Positions 8,276 to 16,293 of a stretch of DNA of 64,000 bases are shown one piece after another; position 1 is the first letter of the stretch, and the number at the start of each line of letters is the position of its first letter. A model generated the notes under the pieces. The model did not search any database and was not told the DNA's origin. It saw only the letters and a list, made by a program, of their open reading frames with translations. The stretch is from Pseudomonas furukawaii (GTDB taxonomy: Bacteria; Pseudomonadota; Gammaproteobacteria; Pseudomonadales; Pseudomonadaceae). The stretch is from the NCBI RefSeq assembly GCF_002355475.1, contig NZ_AP014862.1, forward strand, positions 682,001 to 746,000. Reading direction: 5' to 3'. A program made the translations under genes and the position numbers.

Positions 8276-9538
8276 TCACAGGCGAATGGACAGGCCGTCG
8301 GCCAGTGACTGCCGGTAGGCACGCCAGGCTGGCACCGCGCCCATCAGCAGGGCGGCGCTCAGGATAGCGCCGAGCAGCGTCCACTCATAGGGGCTGGGCA
8401 GCGCCAGCGGCAGGTAGAGGCCGTAGCTGGCCTGCACGTAGCCCTGGCTGAGGCCGATCCCCAGGTACAGCAGGCCCAGCCCCAGTGCCGCACCGGCCAG
8501 GGCCAGGCTGAAGGCTTCCAGCACCAGCAGGCTGCCGATGTGCCAGGAGCGTGCGCCCACGGAGCGGAGGATGGCCATTTCCCGCCGGCGCTCGTTGAGG
8601 CTGGTGAGGATGGCCGTGAGCATGCCGATCAGCCCGGTGAGCACCACGCACAGCGAGACCACGAACAGCGCCTTCTCGGCGGTCCCCATCAGGCTCCACA
8701 ACTCCTGCAGGGCGACGCCGGGAAGCACCGCCAGCAGGGGCTCGCCGCGGTACTCGTTGATCTGCCGTTGCAGGGCGAAGGTGGCGATCTTGCTGTTCAG
8801 GCCCAACAGGAAGGCGGTGATGGCCTTGGGTTGCAGGTCCATGGCACGGGCCTGCTCGGCGCTGACCTTGCCGGCGCCCCGGGCGGGCACGCCGTTCTGC
8901 CAGTCCACGTGCAACGCCTCCATGCCCGCGAGGGAGATGTGCAGGGTGCGATCCACCGGCGTGCCGGTGCGTTCGAGGATGCCGACCACGGTGAAGGGCT
9001 TGTCGTCGTGCTGCACCAGGCTGACGGTGCTGACGCCGTGGGCCAGCACGATGCGGTCCCCCAGCCTGTACTTCAGCGCCTCGGCCACTTCGGCGCCGAG
9101 CACCACCTCGAACAGGTCGCTGAACGGCTTGCCCTCGGCCAGGGCCAGGGAGCGGCCGCGCCCGTAGCGATAGTGCTCGAAGTAGGCGGGGCTGGTGCCC
9201 ATCACCCGGTAGCCCTTGTGGGAGTCGCCGAGGGAGAGGGGAATGGCCCATTTGACCCGCTTGTCCTGGGCGATGGCCTCGAAGCTGTCCCAGCGGATGT
9301 TGTTGGTGGCGTTGCCGATGCGGAACACGGAGTAGAGCAGCAGGTTCACCGAGCCGGAGCGGGCGCCGACGATCAGGTCGGTGCCGCTGATGGTGCTGGC
9401 GAAGCTGGCGCGGGCTTCGGTGCGCACGCGCTCCACGGCCAGCAGCAGGCAGACCGAGAGGGCGATGGCGAAGACCGTGAGCAGGGCGGTGAAGCGGCGG
9501 TTGGCGAGGCTCGCCAGGGCCAGTCTCAGCAGGTGCAT
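8276..9538 (-). CDS. ABC transporter permease, FtsX/MacB-LolC type
   Basis: An inner-membrane permease of 420 residues with the FtsX-like layout. One N-terminal membrane segment (about 17-35, FTALLTVFAIALSVCLLLAV) is followed by a large periplasmic domain starting with the MacB_PCD-like block GTDLIVGARSG. Three C-terminal segments follow, around ALFVVSLCVVLTGLIG, LVLEAFSLALAGAALGLGLL and LLGAILSAALLMG. The conserved ERRREMAILRSVGA cytoplasmic loop couples to the ATPase. It is one base from the ATPase gene. This family usually does mechanotransmission or lipoprotein handling rather than solute import, so direct zinc transport is not implied. Confidence 0.88.
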   Translation of the reverse strand: MHLLRLALASLANRRFTALLTVFAIALSVCLLLAVERVRTEARASFASTISGTDLIVGARSGSVNLLLYSVFRIGNATNNIRWDSFEAIAQDKRVKWAIPLSLGDSHKGYRVMGTSPAYFEHYRYGRGRSLALAEGKPFSDLFEVVLGAEVAEALKYRLGDRIVLAHGVSTVSLVQHDDKPFTVVGILERTGTPVDRTLHISLAGMEALHVDWQNGVPARGAGKVSAEQARAMDLQPKAITAFLLGLNSKIATFALQRQINEYRGEPLLAVLPGVALQELWSLMGTAEKALFVVSLCVVLTGLIGMLTAILTSLNERRREMAILRSVGARSWHIGSLLVLEAFSLALAGAALGLGLLYLGIGLSQGYVQASYGLYLPLALPSPYEWTLLGAILSAALLMGAVPAWRAYRQSLADGLSIRL

Positions 9539-9539
9539 C

Positions 9540-10247
9540 TCAGTCTTCCTCCAGGCGCGCGGCCCGGTTCAGGTCGGCCAGGGACAGGCTGCGGTCGAAC
9601 AGCGGCGCCAGGCTCTGGTCATGGCTGACGAACAGCAGGCTGGAGCCGGCTTCGCGGCATTCGGCGAACAGCAGGCCGAGGAAGGCCTCGCGGGCGTCGG
9701 CGTCCAGGGCCGAGGTGGGCTCGTCGGCGATCACCAGCTCCGGCTGGCCGATCAGCGCGCGGGCAGCGGCGACCCGTTGCTGCTGGCCGATGGACAGGGC
9801 GTCGGCGCGGCGCAGCAGCAGGTCCTCCTTCAAGCCCAAGTGGCGCAGCAGCGTGGCGGCGGCGTTGTCGACGCTGCCGTGGCGCTGGCACGCGCGCTCG
9901 GCCCGCAACCGGGAGAAGCGGCAGGGCAACTCGACGTTCTCGCGGACCGAGAGGAAGGGCAGCAGGTTGAACTGCTGGAAGATGTAGCCGGTGTGATCGA
10001 CGCGGAAGCGGTCGCGGGCGCTGGCGGACAGGCTCGCCAGGTCCTGGCCCAGCAGCCGGATGGAACCGCGTCCCGGTTTCTGCACACCGCCCAGCAGGCC
10101 CAGCAGGGTGGTCTTGCCGCTGCCGCTGGGGCCCTTGAGAAAGAGGCTTTCGCCAAAATTGAGGTGGAACTCGGGAATGTCCAGCAGTTCCGGGTGGCCG
10201 GGCCAGGCGAAGCCCAGCCCCTGGAGTTCGATCAGTGTCTGGCTCAT
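9540..10247 (-). CDS. ABC transporter ATP-binding protein, LolD/MacB type
   Basis: A 235-residue ATPase with Walker A GPSGSGKTT at about 40-48, a Q-loop at YIFQQFNLLPF, an ABC signature that is slightly unusual (LSIGQQQRVAAARAL, with I for the usual G-G start), Walker B VIADEPTSALD, and the H-loop FVSHD. It pairs with the FtsX-type permease downstream and follows the His-rich ZrgA-like gene by 40 nt. The four genes are close enough for one transcript. Confidence 0.9.
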   Translation of the reverse strand: MSQTLIELQGLGFAWPGHPELLDIPEFHLNFGESLFLKGPSGSGKTTLLGLLGGVQKPGRGSIRLLGQDLASLSASARDRFRVDHTGYIFQQFNLLPFLSVRENVELPCRFSRLRAERACQRHGSVDNAAATLLRHLGLKEDLLLRRADALSIGQQQRVAAARALIGQPELVIADEPTSALDADAREAFLGLLFAECREAGSSLLFVSHDQSLAPLFDRSLSLADLNRAARLEED

Positions 10248-10287
10248 GGGAAAACCGCCGGGTTGCCCCGGCGGGTTCTGTGGCGGG

Positions 10288-10851
10288 TTAGAAGCTCAGG
10301 CGGGGGCTGGAGGGCGTGAGCTCCGCACCCTGCTGGCCATTGGGGCCGATGAGTTGTACCTGAATTTTCTGGGTGGCGGGGAACTGCTTGAACAGGGGCG
10401 CGAGGTCCAGGGACTCCAGTGCGGAAGGCGTGGCGCATTCGAGCTGGTAGTGGGCGTGGATATCGCTGTGCTCGTGCTCGTGCGCATGGTCGTCGGCCTT
10501 GTCATGGTCATGGTCACCGAACAGCGGGCTCTCCAGCTCCTGGGCGCTGACTCGGCAGCCGGCCTGGGCAGGCAGGTCGAAGAGTGCCAGGGGCTGCTCC
10601 AGGCTGGCGCGGACACCGGCGACCTTGGCCTTGTCGGCGTCGCTCCGGGCGGCGTGCTCGAAGCCCACCAGGTTCATGGCGGGGCTTTCCAGCTCCAGCT
10701 CCAGGGTCTTGCCGTCCAGTGCCGCGTTCAGTCGGGCCACGCCGTGCTCGTGGGCGGCGAGGCTGCCATGTTCGTGGTCGTGGTCGTGCTCATGAGCCTG
10801 GGCGGCCAGCGGCAGCAGGGCGAAGGGCAGGGCGAGCAGCAGGCGATGCAT
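10288..10851 (-). CDS. His-rich periplasmic zinc-binding protein, ZrgA/DUF2796 family
   Basis: A 187-residue secreted protein with signal peptide MHRLLLALPFALLPLAAQA and a mature end beginning HEHDHDHEHG. A second His/Asp run (DHDHDKADDHAHEHEHSD) occurs at about 114-131. The body has the DUF2796 pattern HEHGVARLNAALDG and LELESPAMNLVGFEH. ZrgA proteins aid zinc acquisition in the periplasm. A Zur-like palindrome lies 34-46 nt upstream of the start, and the genes for an ABC ATPase, permease and DUF3299 protein follow. Confidence 0.88.
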   Translation of the reverse strand: MHRLLLALPFALLPLAAQAHEHDHDHEHGSLAAHEHGVARLNAALDGKTLELELESPAMNLVGFEHAARSDADKAKVAGVRASLEQPLALFDLPAQAGCRVSAQELESPLFGDHDHDKADDHAHEHEHSDIHAHYQLECATPSALESLDLAPLFKQFPATQKIQVQLIGPNGQQGAELTPSSPRLSF

Positions 10852-10884
10852 CGAGGGAACCTCCAGGCGGGGGTGAAAGAGTGG

Positions 10885-10897
10885 GTTACGTTATAAC
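10885..10897. promoter_or_regulatory. Zur-like operator upstream of the zinc-type operon
   Basis: GTTACGTTATAAC matches the gammaproteobacterial Zur palindrome GTTATAATATAAC at 10 of 13 positions and is a lone AT-rich patch in GC-rich DNA. It sits between the ZrgA-like gene (minus) and the divergent gene at 10960 (plus), so it could control both. It was assigned by eye, without a scored matrix. Confidence 0.55.
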
Positions 10898-10959
10898 AAA
10901 TGTAGGCAGCCTGCCAGCGCCGTGGGAGCATTGCCCATCGATTCCTGGAGGAGCCAGAG

Positions 10960-11310
10960 ATGCTGCGCATACGAGGACGGATCGGCGATTGGCCGGTGGA
11001 CCTGACGGTGGAGATGGAGGCCGAGGACTGGGACCGGTTGGCCAGCCGCTTGAGTCTCGAGACCCAGGCCCCGGCCGCGTCGATGGCCACGGGCCCGGTC
11101 GCGGCTCCGCGCAACGATGCGTTGTGGGACACCGCGCGGCAGTTGTTGCGCGAGGCCGGGCAGATGGAGGGGCCACGCCTGCTGGCGGCCCTCGAGGCGC
11201 TGGCGGGCGGGCCGGCGGCGGGCAAGCGCCTGCTGGTGCGCCTGCGCCACTGCGCCGAGGTGCAGGTGGACGCGGGCGAGGATGCGCCGCTGTACCGGTG
11301 GAAAGGGTGA
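10960..11310 (+). CDS. Conserved hypothetical protein, 116 aa
   Basis: No recognisable domain. The start ATG at 10960 has a good GGAGGAG Shine-Dalgarno ten bases upstream. The protein is acidic at the N-terminus (DLTVEMEAEDWDRLASRL), has a low-complexity Ala/Pro linker near residue 37, and a Leu/Ala-rich helical C-terminal half. No signal peptide or membrane segment is seen, so it is probably cytoplasmic. Its position next to the cnoX gene and divergent from the zinc operon matches a hypothetical gene at the same place in P. aeruginosa as I recall. It may share the Zur-like site. Confidence 0.75.
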   Translation: MLRIRGRIGDWPVDLTVEMEAEDWDRLASRLSLETQAPAASMATGPVAAPRNDALWDTARQLLREAGQMEGPRLLAALEALAGGPAAGKRLLVRLRHCAEVQVDAGEDAPLYRWKG

Positions 11311-11385
11311 TCGACGGAGCCGGGGTGACTGCCTCGCGGCTTGGAAGCCCGACCCGCGAGACGGAAGCCGGGCTCCCTTGGCCGA

Positions 11386-12255
11386 TCAGTAGATCGCGTT
11401 GTACAGCTTGCGACGGTAGGTGGCGACCAGCGGATGGTCGTTGCCGAGCAGGTCGAACACCTGTAGCAGCGTCTTGTGGGGCAGGCCGTTCTCATAGCCG
11501 CGATTGCGCACGAAGAGCTTCAGCAGGGCGTCCAGTGCGGGCTCGTATTGCTGGCGGGCCAGTTGCTGGACCGACAGTTGGTAGGCCGCCTCGTCGTCTC
11601 CCGCATTCTGGGCCAGGCGCGATTTAAGGTCGGCCACTTCCGGCAGGTCGGCCGCCTGGCGAAGGAAGGTCAGTTGGGCGCGGGCGCCGGCCAGTGCCTG
11701 TTTGTGCTCATCGCTCTTCACCGCGTTGAGGACGGTTTCCGCCTCGCCCAGTTCACCGCGTTCGGCCAGGCAGCGGGCGTAGAGGATCAGCCCGGCGGCG
11801 TTGGTGTTGTCCTCGGTGAGCAACTGCTTGAGCAGGTTCTCCGCCTCGGCGATGCGGCCCTCGCTGAAGGCGGCCTGGGCGGCATCGAGCAGGTTGCCCT
11901 CGGGGGTGGCGGGCGGTTGGACGTGGGGCTCGAGCATGGCGCGGATGGCGGACTCCGGCTGGGCGCCGGCGAACCCGTCCACCGGCTGGCCGTCCTTGAA
12001 CAGCACCACGGTGGGCAGGCTGCGGATTCCGAAGCGCATGACGATGTCCTGCTCGATGTCGCAGTTCACCTTGGCCAGCAGGAGCTCGCCCTGGTAGGAC
12101 TCGGCGATCTGCGCCAGCAGCGGCATCAGGGCCTTGCAGGGGGCGCACCAGTCCGCCCAGAAGTCGACCAGTACGGGCTTGTGGAAGGAGTTCTGGATTA
12201 CGGACTGCTCGAAGTCGGTACTGGTGGCGTCGAAGATATAGGACGTGTCGCTCAT
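11386..12255 (-). CDS. cnoX: Thioredoxin-TPR chaperedoxin CnoX (YbbN)
   Basis: CnoX holds unfolding or oxidised proteins and passes them to GroEL or DnaK. The start ATG at 12255 gives a 289-residue protein. An N-terminal thioredoxin domain has WADWCAPCK (residues 34-42) and the cis-Pro block SLPTVVLF. Then come tetratricopeptide repeats (about 120-200, AAQAAFSEGRIAEAENLLKQLL) and a C-terminal YbbN_C domain ending YRRKLYNAIY. Unlike the E. coli protein, which has SxxC, a full CxxC is present, so redox activity is expected. The open frame continues upstream to 12858 but has no thioredoxin features. Confidence 0.9.
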   Translation of the reverse strand: MSDTSYIFDATSTDFEQSVIQNSFHKPVLVDFWADWCAPCKALMPLLAQIAESYQGELLLAKVNCDIEQDIVMRFGIRSLPTVVLFKDGQPVDGFAGAQPESAIRAMLEPHVQPPATPEGNLLDAAQAAFSEGRIAEAENLLKQLLTEDNTNAAGLILYARCLAERGELGEAETVLNAVKSDEHKQALAGARAQLTFLRQAADLPEVADLKSRLAQNAGDDEAAYQLSVQQLARQQYEPALDALLKLFVRNRGYENGLPHKTLLQVFDLLGNDHPLVATYRRKLYNAIY

Positions 12256-12331
12256 CGGAGTTCTCGGTGGCGCGAAGGGGTGGGCGAATGATACGGCCGG
12301 CGGTGGGGGATGAATATGCCCGCGCGAGCAC

Positions 12332-12382
12332 GAAGGGTGCAGTTGGCCCGGCCGCGAAGCGATGCCCGCAAGGGCACCCTTC
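12332..12382. repeat. REP-like hairpin at the end of the methyltransferase gene
   Basis: Arms GAAGGGTGC (12332-12340) and GCACCCTTC (12374-12382) are exact complements. An inner GCCC-GCAA-GGGC hairpin lies at 12364-12375. It overlaps the stop codon of the minus-strand methyltransferase and could serve as a transcript end. No U-tract is present. Confidence 0.45.
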
Positions 12383-13034
12383 AGCGAATCGCGTGGTACA
12401 GGCTCACCTTGCGGAATTCCGCCGGCTCGGCCAGGTCCGGCCAGGTGCAGGCGTCCAGCACCGCCAGGCGGGTGTAGAGCGGGTGCTGGAAGTCGCGGAC
12501 CCGGGAGTCGGCCACCAGGGCCTGGCGGCCGCGGGTCAGGAAATGGTCCAGCAGCGGCAGGTTGGCGCGGTCGTAGAGCACATCGGCCACTATGACCAGG
12601 TCGAAACGATCCTCCTCCCGGAAGAAGTCGTCGGAGTACTGGAGTTCCACGCCGTTCAATTCGGCATTGGCCCGGCAGGATGCCAGGGCCAGCGGATCCA
12701 GGTCGCAGGCCACCACTTCCTGAGCGCCGGCCCTGGCCGCGGCGATGGCGGCGACGCCTGAACCGGCGCCGAAGTCCAGTACCCGCTTGCCCCGCACCCA
12801 CTCCGGCTTGTCCGCCAGCCAGCGGGCCAGGGCCAGGCCGCTGGCCCAGCAGAAGCACCAGTAGGGCGGTTCTTCGAGGATGCGTCGGGTTTCCTCCGGG
12901 CTGAAGGCCCGATCCATGTTGTCAGGATCGATCAGCCAGAGGCGCAGGTCGGTGCCGGGCAGCGTTTCCGCGCTCAGCCGGGCGTCTCCCAGCAACTCGG
13001 TGATGGCCTGCTGCAGCACGTCGGGAGGCGTCAT
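12381..13034 (-). CDS. Class I SAM-dependent methyltransferase, PrmA/ETFB-KMT-like
   Basis: A 217-residue Rossmann-fold methyltransferase. Motif I is VLDFGAGSGVAAIAAA (about 86-101), the acidic strand-2 residue lies in VACDLDPLAL, and motif IV-like DLVIVADVLYD follows. The N-terminal EPPYWCFCWASGLALARWL block is typical of the nicotinamide N-methyltransferase-like/ETFB lysine methyltransferase group. Its start overlaps the stop of the upstream lipoprotein gene by 4 nt. The substrate, probably a protein lysine, is not determinable here. Confidence 0.82.
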   Translation of the reverse strand: MTPPDVLQQAITELLGDARLSAETLPGTDLRLWLIDPDNMDRAFSPEETRRILEEPPYWCFCWASGLALARWLADKPEWVRGKRVLDFGAGSGVAAIAAARAGAQEVVACDLDPLALASCRANAELNGVELQYSDDFFREEDRFDLVIVADVLYDRANLPLLDHFLTRGRQALVADSRVRDFQHPLYTRLAVLDACTWPDLAEPAEFRKVSLYHAIR

Positions 13035-13459
13035 GGCGCCGGTACCAGTTGCAGCGGGCCGAGGGCGCGGGAGTCCGGCTGCAGAATGGGCACGGGCGGC
13101 AGTCGCTGGATCAGCCGGCCGGACTGGCTGACCCGGACGCGCAGCTCCACCCGTTCGCCCCGGGGGAAGTAGGCCGGGTTGAACAGCAGGCGAAAGGGCA
13201 GGGGGCCGCCGTTGCCGTTCAGGGTCAGGCTGCCCAGCAGGCGTTGGGGACGATCCCGGGTATCCACGGACAGCAGGGCCAGTTCCACATCGCTGCCGGT
13301 GGGCGGTACCTGCAGCACGCCACTGAGTTCCCGCAGGTGGGCCGGGGTGGCTTCGATCCAGGGTTCGGGTGCGGCCGCCGGGGCCTGCCGGGGGGCGGGC
13401 TCGTCGCTGGCGCAGCCGGCCAGCAGGGTGGCGAGGAGGAGGGATAGGAGTCGGCGCAT
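13031..13459 (-). CDS. YbaY/YscW-type lipoprotein
   Basis: A 142-residue lipoprotein with signal peptide MRRLLSLLLATLLAGC, where the lipobox LLAGC marks Cys-16 for lipidation. The mature protein has the YbaY pattern LSGVLQVPPTGSDVELALLSVDTRD and LPFRLLFNPAYFPRGERVELRVRV, a small beta-sandwich. The family is of unknown function, periplasmic-facing. It overlaps the downstream methyltransferase by 4 nt and likely shares its transcript. Confidence 0.8.
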   Translation of the reverse strand: MRRLLSLLLATLLAGCASDEPAPRQAPAAAPEPWIEATPAHLRELSGVLQVPPTGSDVELALLSVDTRDRPQRLLGSLTLNGNGGPLPFRLLFNPAYFPRGERVELRVRVSQSGRLIQRLPPVPILQPDSRALGPLQLVPAP

Positions 13460-13572
13460 CGTGGCTTCCTGTTCTCTGTGCGCGGGCCTTATAGCCTAAA
13501 GCCCTCGGCTTGTCTTGCCTTGGGGATGCGCTACCATGGACCCCCTTTTTTCATCGATGCCCAGCGAACGCC

Positions 13573-14037
13573 ATGCACTGTCCCTTCTGCGGCGCCCATG
13601 ACACCAAGGTCATTGATTCCCGGCTGGTCGCCGAGGGCGATCAGGTGCGCCGCCGCCGGGAATGCCTGGCCTGCGAGGAACGTTTCACCACCTTCGAGAC
13701 CGCCGAACTGGTGATGCCCCGCCTGATCAAGCAGGACGGCAGCCGCCAGCCCTTCGACGAGGAGAAACTGCGCGCCGGGATGCAGCGGGCGCTGGAAAAG
13801 CGCCCGGTGAGCATCGAGCGCCTGGAAGCCGCCATCGCCCATATCAAGCACAAGCTGAGGGCCACCGGCGAGCGTGAGGTGAAGTCCCGCGTCCTCGGCG
13901 AACTGGTGATGGCCGAACTGCAGAAGCTCGACGAGGTCGCCTACATCCGTTTCGCCTCGGTCTACCGTCGTTTCCAGGATCTCAACGAATTCCGCGAGGA
14001 AATCGAGCGCCTGGCCCGCGAACCGTCCAAAGACTGA
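13573..14037 (+). CDS. nrdR: Transcriptional repressor NrdR
   Basis: NrdR represses ribonucleotide reductase genes in response to ATP/dATP levels. The 154-residue protein begins [17 protein letters not shown], with zinc-ribbon cysteines C3, C6, C31 and C34 (ECLACEERF), followed by an ATP-cone domain ([20 protein letters not shown]). The start ATG at 13573 gives exactly the family length. A longer open frame from 13510 adds nothing conserved. The stop overlaps the ribD start by one base. Confidence 0.96.
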   Translation: MHCPFCGAHDTKVIDSRLVAEGDQVRRRRECLACEERFTTFETAELVMPRLIKQDGSRQPFDEEKLRAGMQRALEKRPVSIERLEAAIAHIKHKLRATGEREVKSRVLGELVMAELQKLDEVAYIRFASVYRRFQDLNEFREEIERLAREPSKD

Positions 14038-15143
14038 TGGCCGGCCAGGATCAGGCCTTCATGGCCCGCGCCCTGGAGCTGGCGCGCAAGGGGCTCTACT
14101 CCACCCATCCCAATCCCCGAGTCGGTTGCGTGATCGTCCGCGACGGCCAGGTGGTGGGCGAAGGCTGGCATGTGCGCGCCGGCGAACCCCATGCCGAGGT
14201 CCACGCCCTGCGCCAGGCCGCCGAGCGGGCTCGTGGCGCCACGGCCTACGTGACCCTGGAACCCTGCAGCCATCACGGCCGCACGCCGCCCTGCGCCGAT
14301 GCCCTGGTGGCGGCGGGCGTGGGCCGCGTGGTGGCGGCGATGCAGGACCCCAACCCGCAGGTGGCCGGGCGCGGCCTCAAACGTCTTGAGGACGCCGGCA
14401 TCGCGGTGTCCAGCGGGGTCCTGGAGGCCGAAGCGAAAGCCCTGAACGCCGGGTTCATCAAGCGCATGGAGCAGGGCTTGCCCTTCGTCCGGGTCAAGCT
14501 GGCCATGAGCCTGGATGGCCGCACCGCCATGGCCAGCGGCGAAAGCCAGTGGATCACCGGTCCGGCCGCGCGTGCCGCCGTGCAACGCCTGCGGGCGCGC
14601 GCCAGTGTGGTGCTGACCGGCGCCGACACGGTGCTGATGGATGCCGCCCGCCTGACCGTGCGCCCCGACGAGCTGGGCCTGGACGCCGAACTCACGGCGC
14701 TGGCCGCCAGCCGCCCGCCGCTACGGGTGCTGGTGGACGGTCGCCTGCGGGTACCGTCAGACGTGCCTTTCTTCCAGGCCGGACCGGCCCTGGTGGCCAC
14801 CGCCCTCGAAGGCCGGGAGGCGCCGGCGGGGCATGAGCTGATCGCTGTTCCCGGCGCCGATGGCCGGGTGGATCTGCGTCGCCTGCTGGAGGCGCTGGCT
14901 TCCCGTGGTGTCAATGAGGTGCTGGTGGAAGCCGGCCCGCGCTTGGCGGGCGCCTTCGCCCAGGCCGGTCTGGTGGACGAGTACCAGATCTTCTTCGCCG
15001 GCAAGTTCCTCGGCTCCGGCGCCCGCCCCCTGCTGGACTGGCCGCTGGAGCGGATGGCCGAGGCGCCGGAACTGAGCATCGTCGAGGTGCGCGCCGTGGG
15101 AGAGGACTGGCGAGTCATCGCCGTGCCCCGACTTCCTGCCTGA
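14037..15143 (+). CDS. ribD: Bifunctional riboflavin deaminase/reductase RibD
   Basis: RibD converts the first GTP-cyclohydrolase II product through deamination and side-chain reduction. The N-terminal deaminase domain (about 1-145) has the zinc motifs HAEVHAL and PCSHHGRTPPC. The C-terminal reductase domain (about 150-368) has KLAMSLDGRTA, GADTVLMDAARLTVR and VLVEAGPRLAGAF. The length of 368 is normal. It is coupled to nrdR upstream. The FMN riboswitch lies downstream of ribD, so ribD itself is not under that element. Confidence 0.95.
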   Translation: MAGQDQAFMARALELARKGLYSTHPNPRVGCVIVRDGQVVGEGWHVRAGEPHAEVHALRQAAERARGATAYVTLEPCSHHGRTPPCADALVAAGVGRVVAAMQDPNPQVAGRGLKRLEDAGIAVSSGVLEAEAKALNAGFIKRMEQGLPFVRVKLAMSLDGRTAMASGESQWITGPAARAAVQRLRARASVVLTGADTVLMDAARLTVRPDELGLDAELTALAASRPPLRVLVDGRLRVPSDVPFFQAGPALVATALEGREAPAGHELIAVPGADGRVDLRRLLEALASRGVNEVLVEAGPRLAGAFAQAGLVDEYQIFFAGKFLGSGARPLLDWPLERMAEAPELSIVEVRAVGEDWRVIAVPRLPA

Positions 15144-15237
15144 ATCCGGGTCGTGGCACATGGCCGCGACAGCCGATGCACAATCCCCGTGACTGTGATA
15201 AAACGCCTGCCAGCCCGTTCCCGCGAACGGGCTGAAA

Positions 15238-15390
15238 CGTTCTCAGGGCGGGGTGCAAGTCCCCACCGGCGGTGATGGCATCCTCGATGCCTAGCCCGCG
15301 AGCGCTTCCCGGCCGCCACGGCGACGGGAAGGTCAGCAGACCCGGTGTGATCCCGGGGCCGACGGTAACAGTCCGGATGAAGAGAGAACG
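15238..15390 (+). promoter_or_regulatory. FMN riboswitch (RFN element) upstream of ribE
   Basis: The RFN signature blocks occur in order. P1 CGTTCTC at 15238 pairs with GAGAACG at 15384. The conserved segments AGGGCGGGGTGCAAGTCCCC, CAGCAGACCCGGTG and CGGTAACAGTCCGGATGAAG follow. FMN binding should lower expression of the downstream ribE-ribBA-ribH-nusB genes. The likely expression platform is the hairpin and short ORF described next. Confidence 0.95.
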
Positions 15391-15457
15391 GGATAGCCTG
15401 CCAGGGCCGAGGTGCGTCCGCGCCCCTGCCGGTCAGGTCCCCTTCGATCCGATATGC

Positions 15458-15479
15458 CCTGTTTTTCACGAAACAGGAG
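15458..15479 (+). promoter_or_regulatory. Shine-Dalgarno-sequestering hairpin after the FMN riboswitch
   Basis: CCTGTTT (15458-15464) pairs exactly with AAACAGG (15471-15477) around a TTCACG loop. The 3' arm contains the first bases of AGGAG (15475-15479), a good ribosome binding site 8 nt before the ATG at 15488. There is no U-tract, so control is more likely translational than by termination. Confidence 0.5.
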
Positions 15480-15487
15480 TCCCATCG

Positions 15488-15628
15488 ATGTCACATGCAC
15501 CATCCCGCATCCTTCCGGCGCCGGCGGTTCGCCCGCGCGCGGCTGAAGGGCGGACGCCTATAATGCGTCTTTCGCCGGCTCAGGCCGGTTCGTCGTACGC
15601 TCTGGAGGTCCCATGTTCACCGGAATAA
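15488..15628 (+). CDS. Possible upstream ORF overlapping the ribE start, 46 aa
   Basis: ATG at 15488 has an AGGAG site at an 8-nt spacing, better placed than that of ribE (GGAGG, 4 nt). The frame runs 46 codons (MSHAPSRILPAPAV...) and stops 16 nt inside ribE in another frame, an arrangement suited to translational coupling. The peptide is Ala/Pro/Arg-rich with no known family, so coding may matter less than the act of translation. It could equally be a chance open frame in GC-rich DNA. Confidence 0.35.
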   Translation: MSHAPSRILPAPAVRPRAAEGRTPIMRLSPAQAGSSYALEVPCSPE

Positions 15629-16275
15629 TCGAAGCCATCGGCACCATTCGCGCCATCACGCCGAAGGGCGGCGACGTCCGCGTCCTGGTGGAAACCGGCA
15701 AGCTGGACCTCGGCGACGTCAAGCTCGGCGACAGCATCGCCGTCAACGGTGTCTGCCTGACCGCCGTGGAGCTTCCCGGCAACGGTTTCTGGGCCGACGT
15801 CAGCCGTGAAACCCTGGCCCGCACCGCCTTCGACGACCTCAAGCCGGGCAGCCCGGTGAACCTCGAGAAGGCCCTGACCCCCTCCAGCCGCCTGGGCGGC
15901 CACCTGGTGAGCGGCCATGTGGATGGCATCGGCGAAGTCATCGCGCGAGAGGACAACGCCCGCGCGGTGCAATTCAGGATTCGCGCGCCGCGTGAACTGG
16001 CCAGGTACATCGCCCTGAAAGGGTCGATCACCGTCGACGGCACGAGCCTGACGGTGAACGCGGTCAATGGCGCCGAGTTCGAACTGACCATAGTTCCGCA
16101 CACCCTGGCGGAGACCATCATGGTCGACTACCGCCCCGGTCGCCGGGTCAACCTGGAAGTGGACCTGCTGGCCCGTTACCTGGAGCGCCTGCTGCTCGGC
16201 GACAAGGCCGCCGAACCCGCCGCCTCCGGCCTGACCGAAAGTTTCCTCGCCGAACACGGCTACCTCAAACACTGA
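15613..16275 (+). CDS. ribE: Riboflavin synthase, alpha chain
   Basis: The enzyme dismutates two 6,7-dimethyl-8-ribityllumazines to riboflavin. The 220-residue protein shows the two tandem lumazine-binding beta-barrels: MFTGIIEAIGTI with GVCLTAVE (about 46-53), and the second copy with LVSGHVDGIGEV and GSITVDGTSLTVN. GGAGG lies 4 nt before the ATG. It is preceded by the FMN riboswitch and followed after 18 nt by ribBA. Confidence 0.95.
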   Translation: MFTGIIEAIGTIRAITPKGGDVRVLVETGKLDLGDVKLGDSIAVNGVCLTAVELPGNGFWADVSRETLARTAFDDLKPGSPVNLEKALTPSSRLGGHLVSGHVDGIGEVIAREDNARAVQFRIRAPRELARYIALKGSITVDGTSLTVNAVNGAEFELTIVPHTLAETIMVDYRPGRRVNLEVDLLARYLERLLLGDKAAEPAASGLTESFLAEHGYLKH

Positions 16276-16293
16276 ATTCAAGAAGGAGGGCCC

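Noticed and set aside
15559-15564. TATAAT as a second promoter for ribE
   Set aside because: The -10 match is perfect but no acceptable -35 lies 16-18 nt upstream; kept only as a weak possibility.
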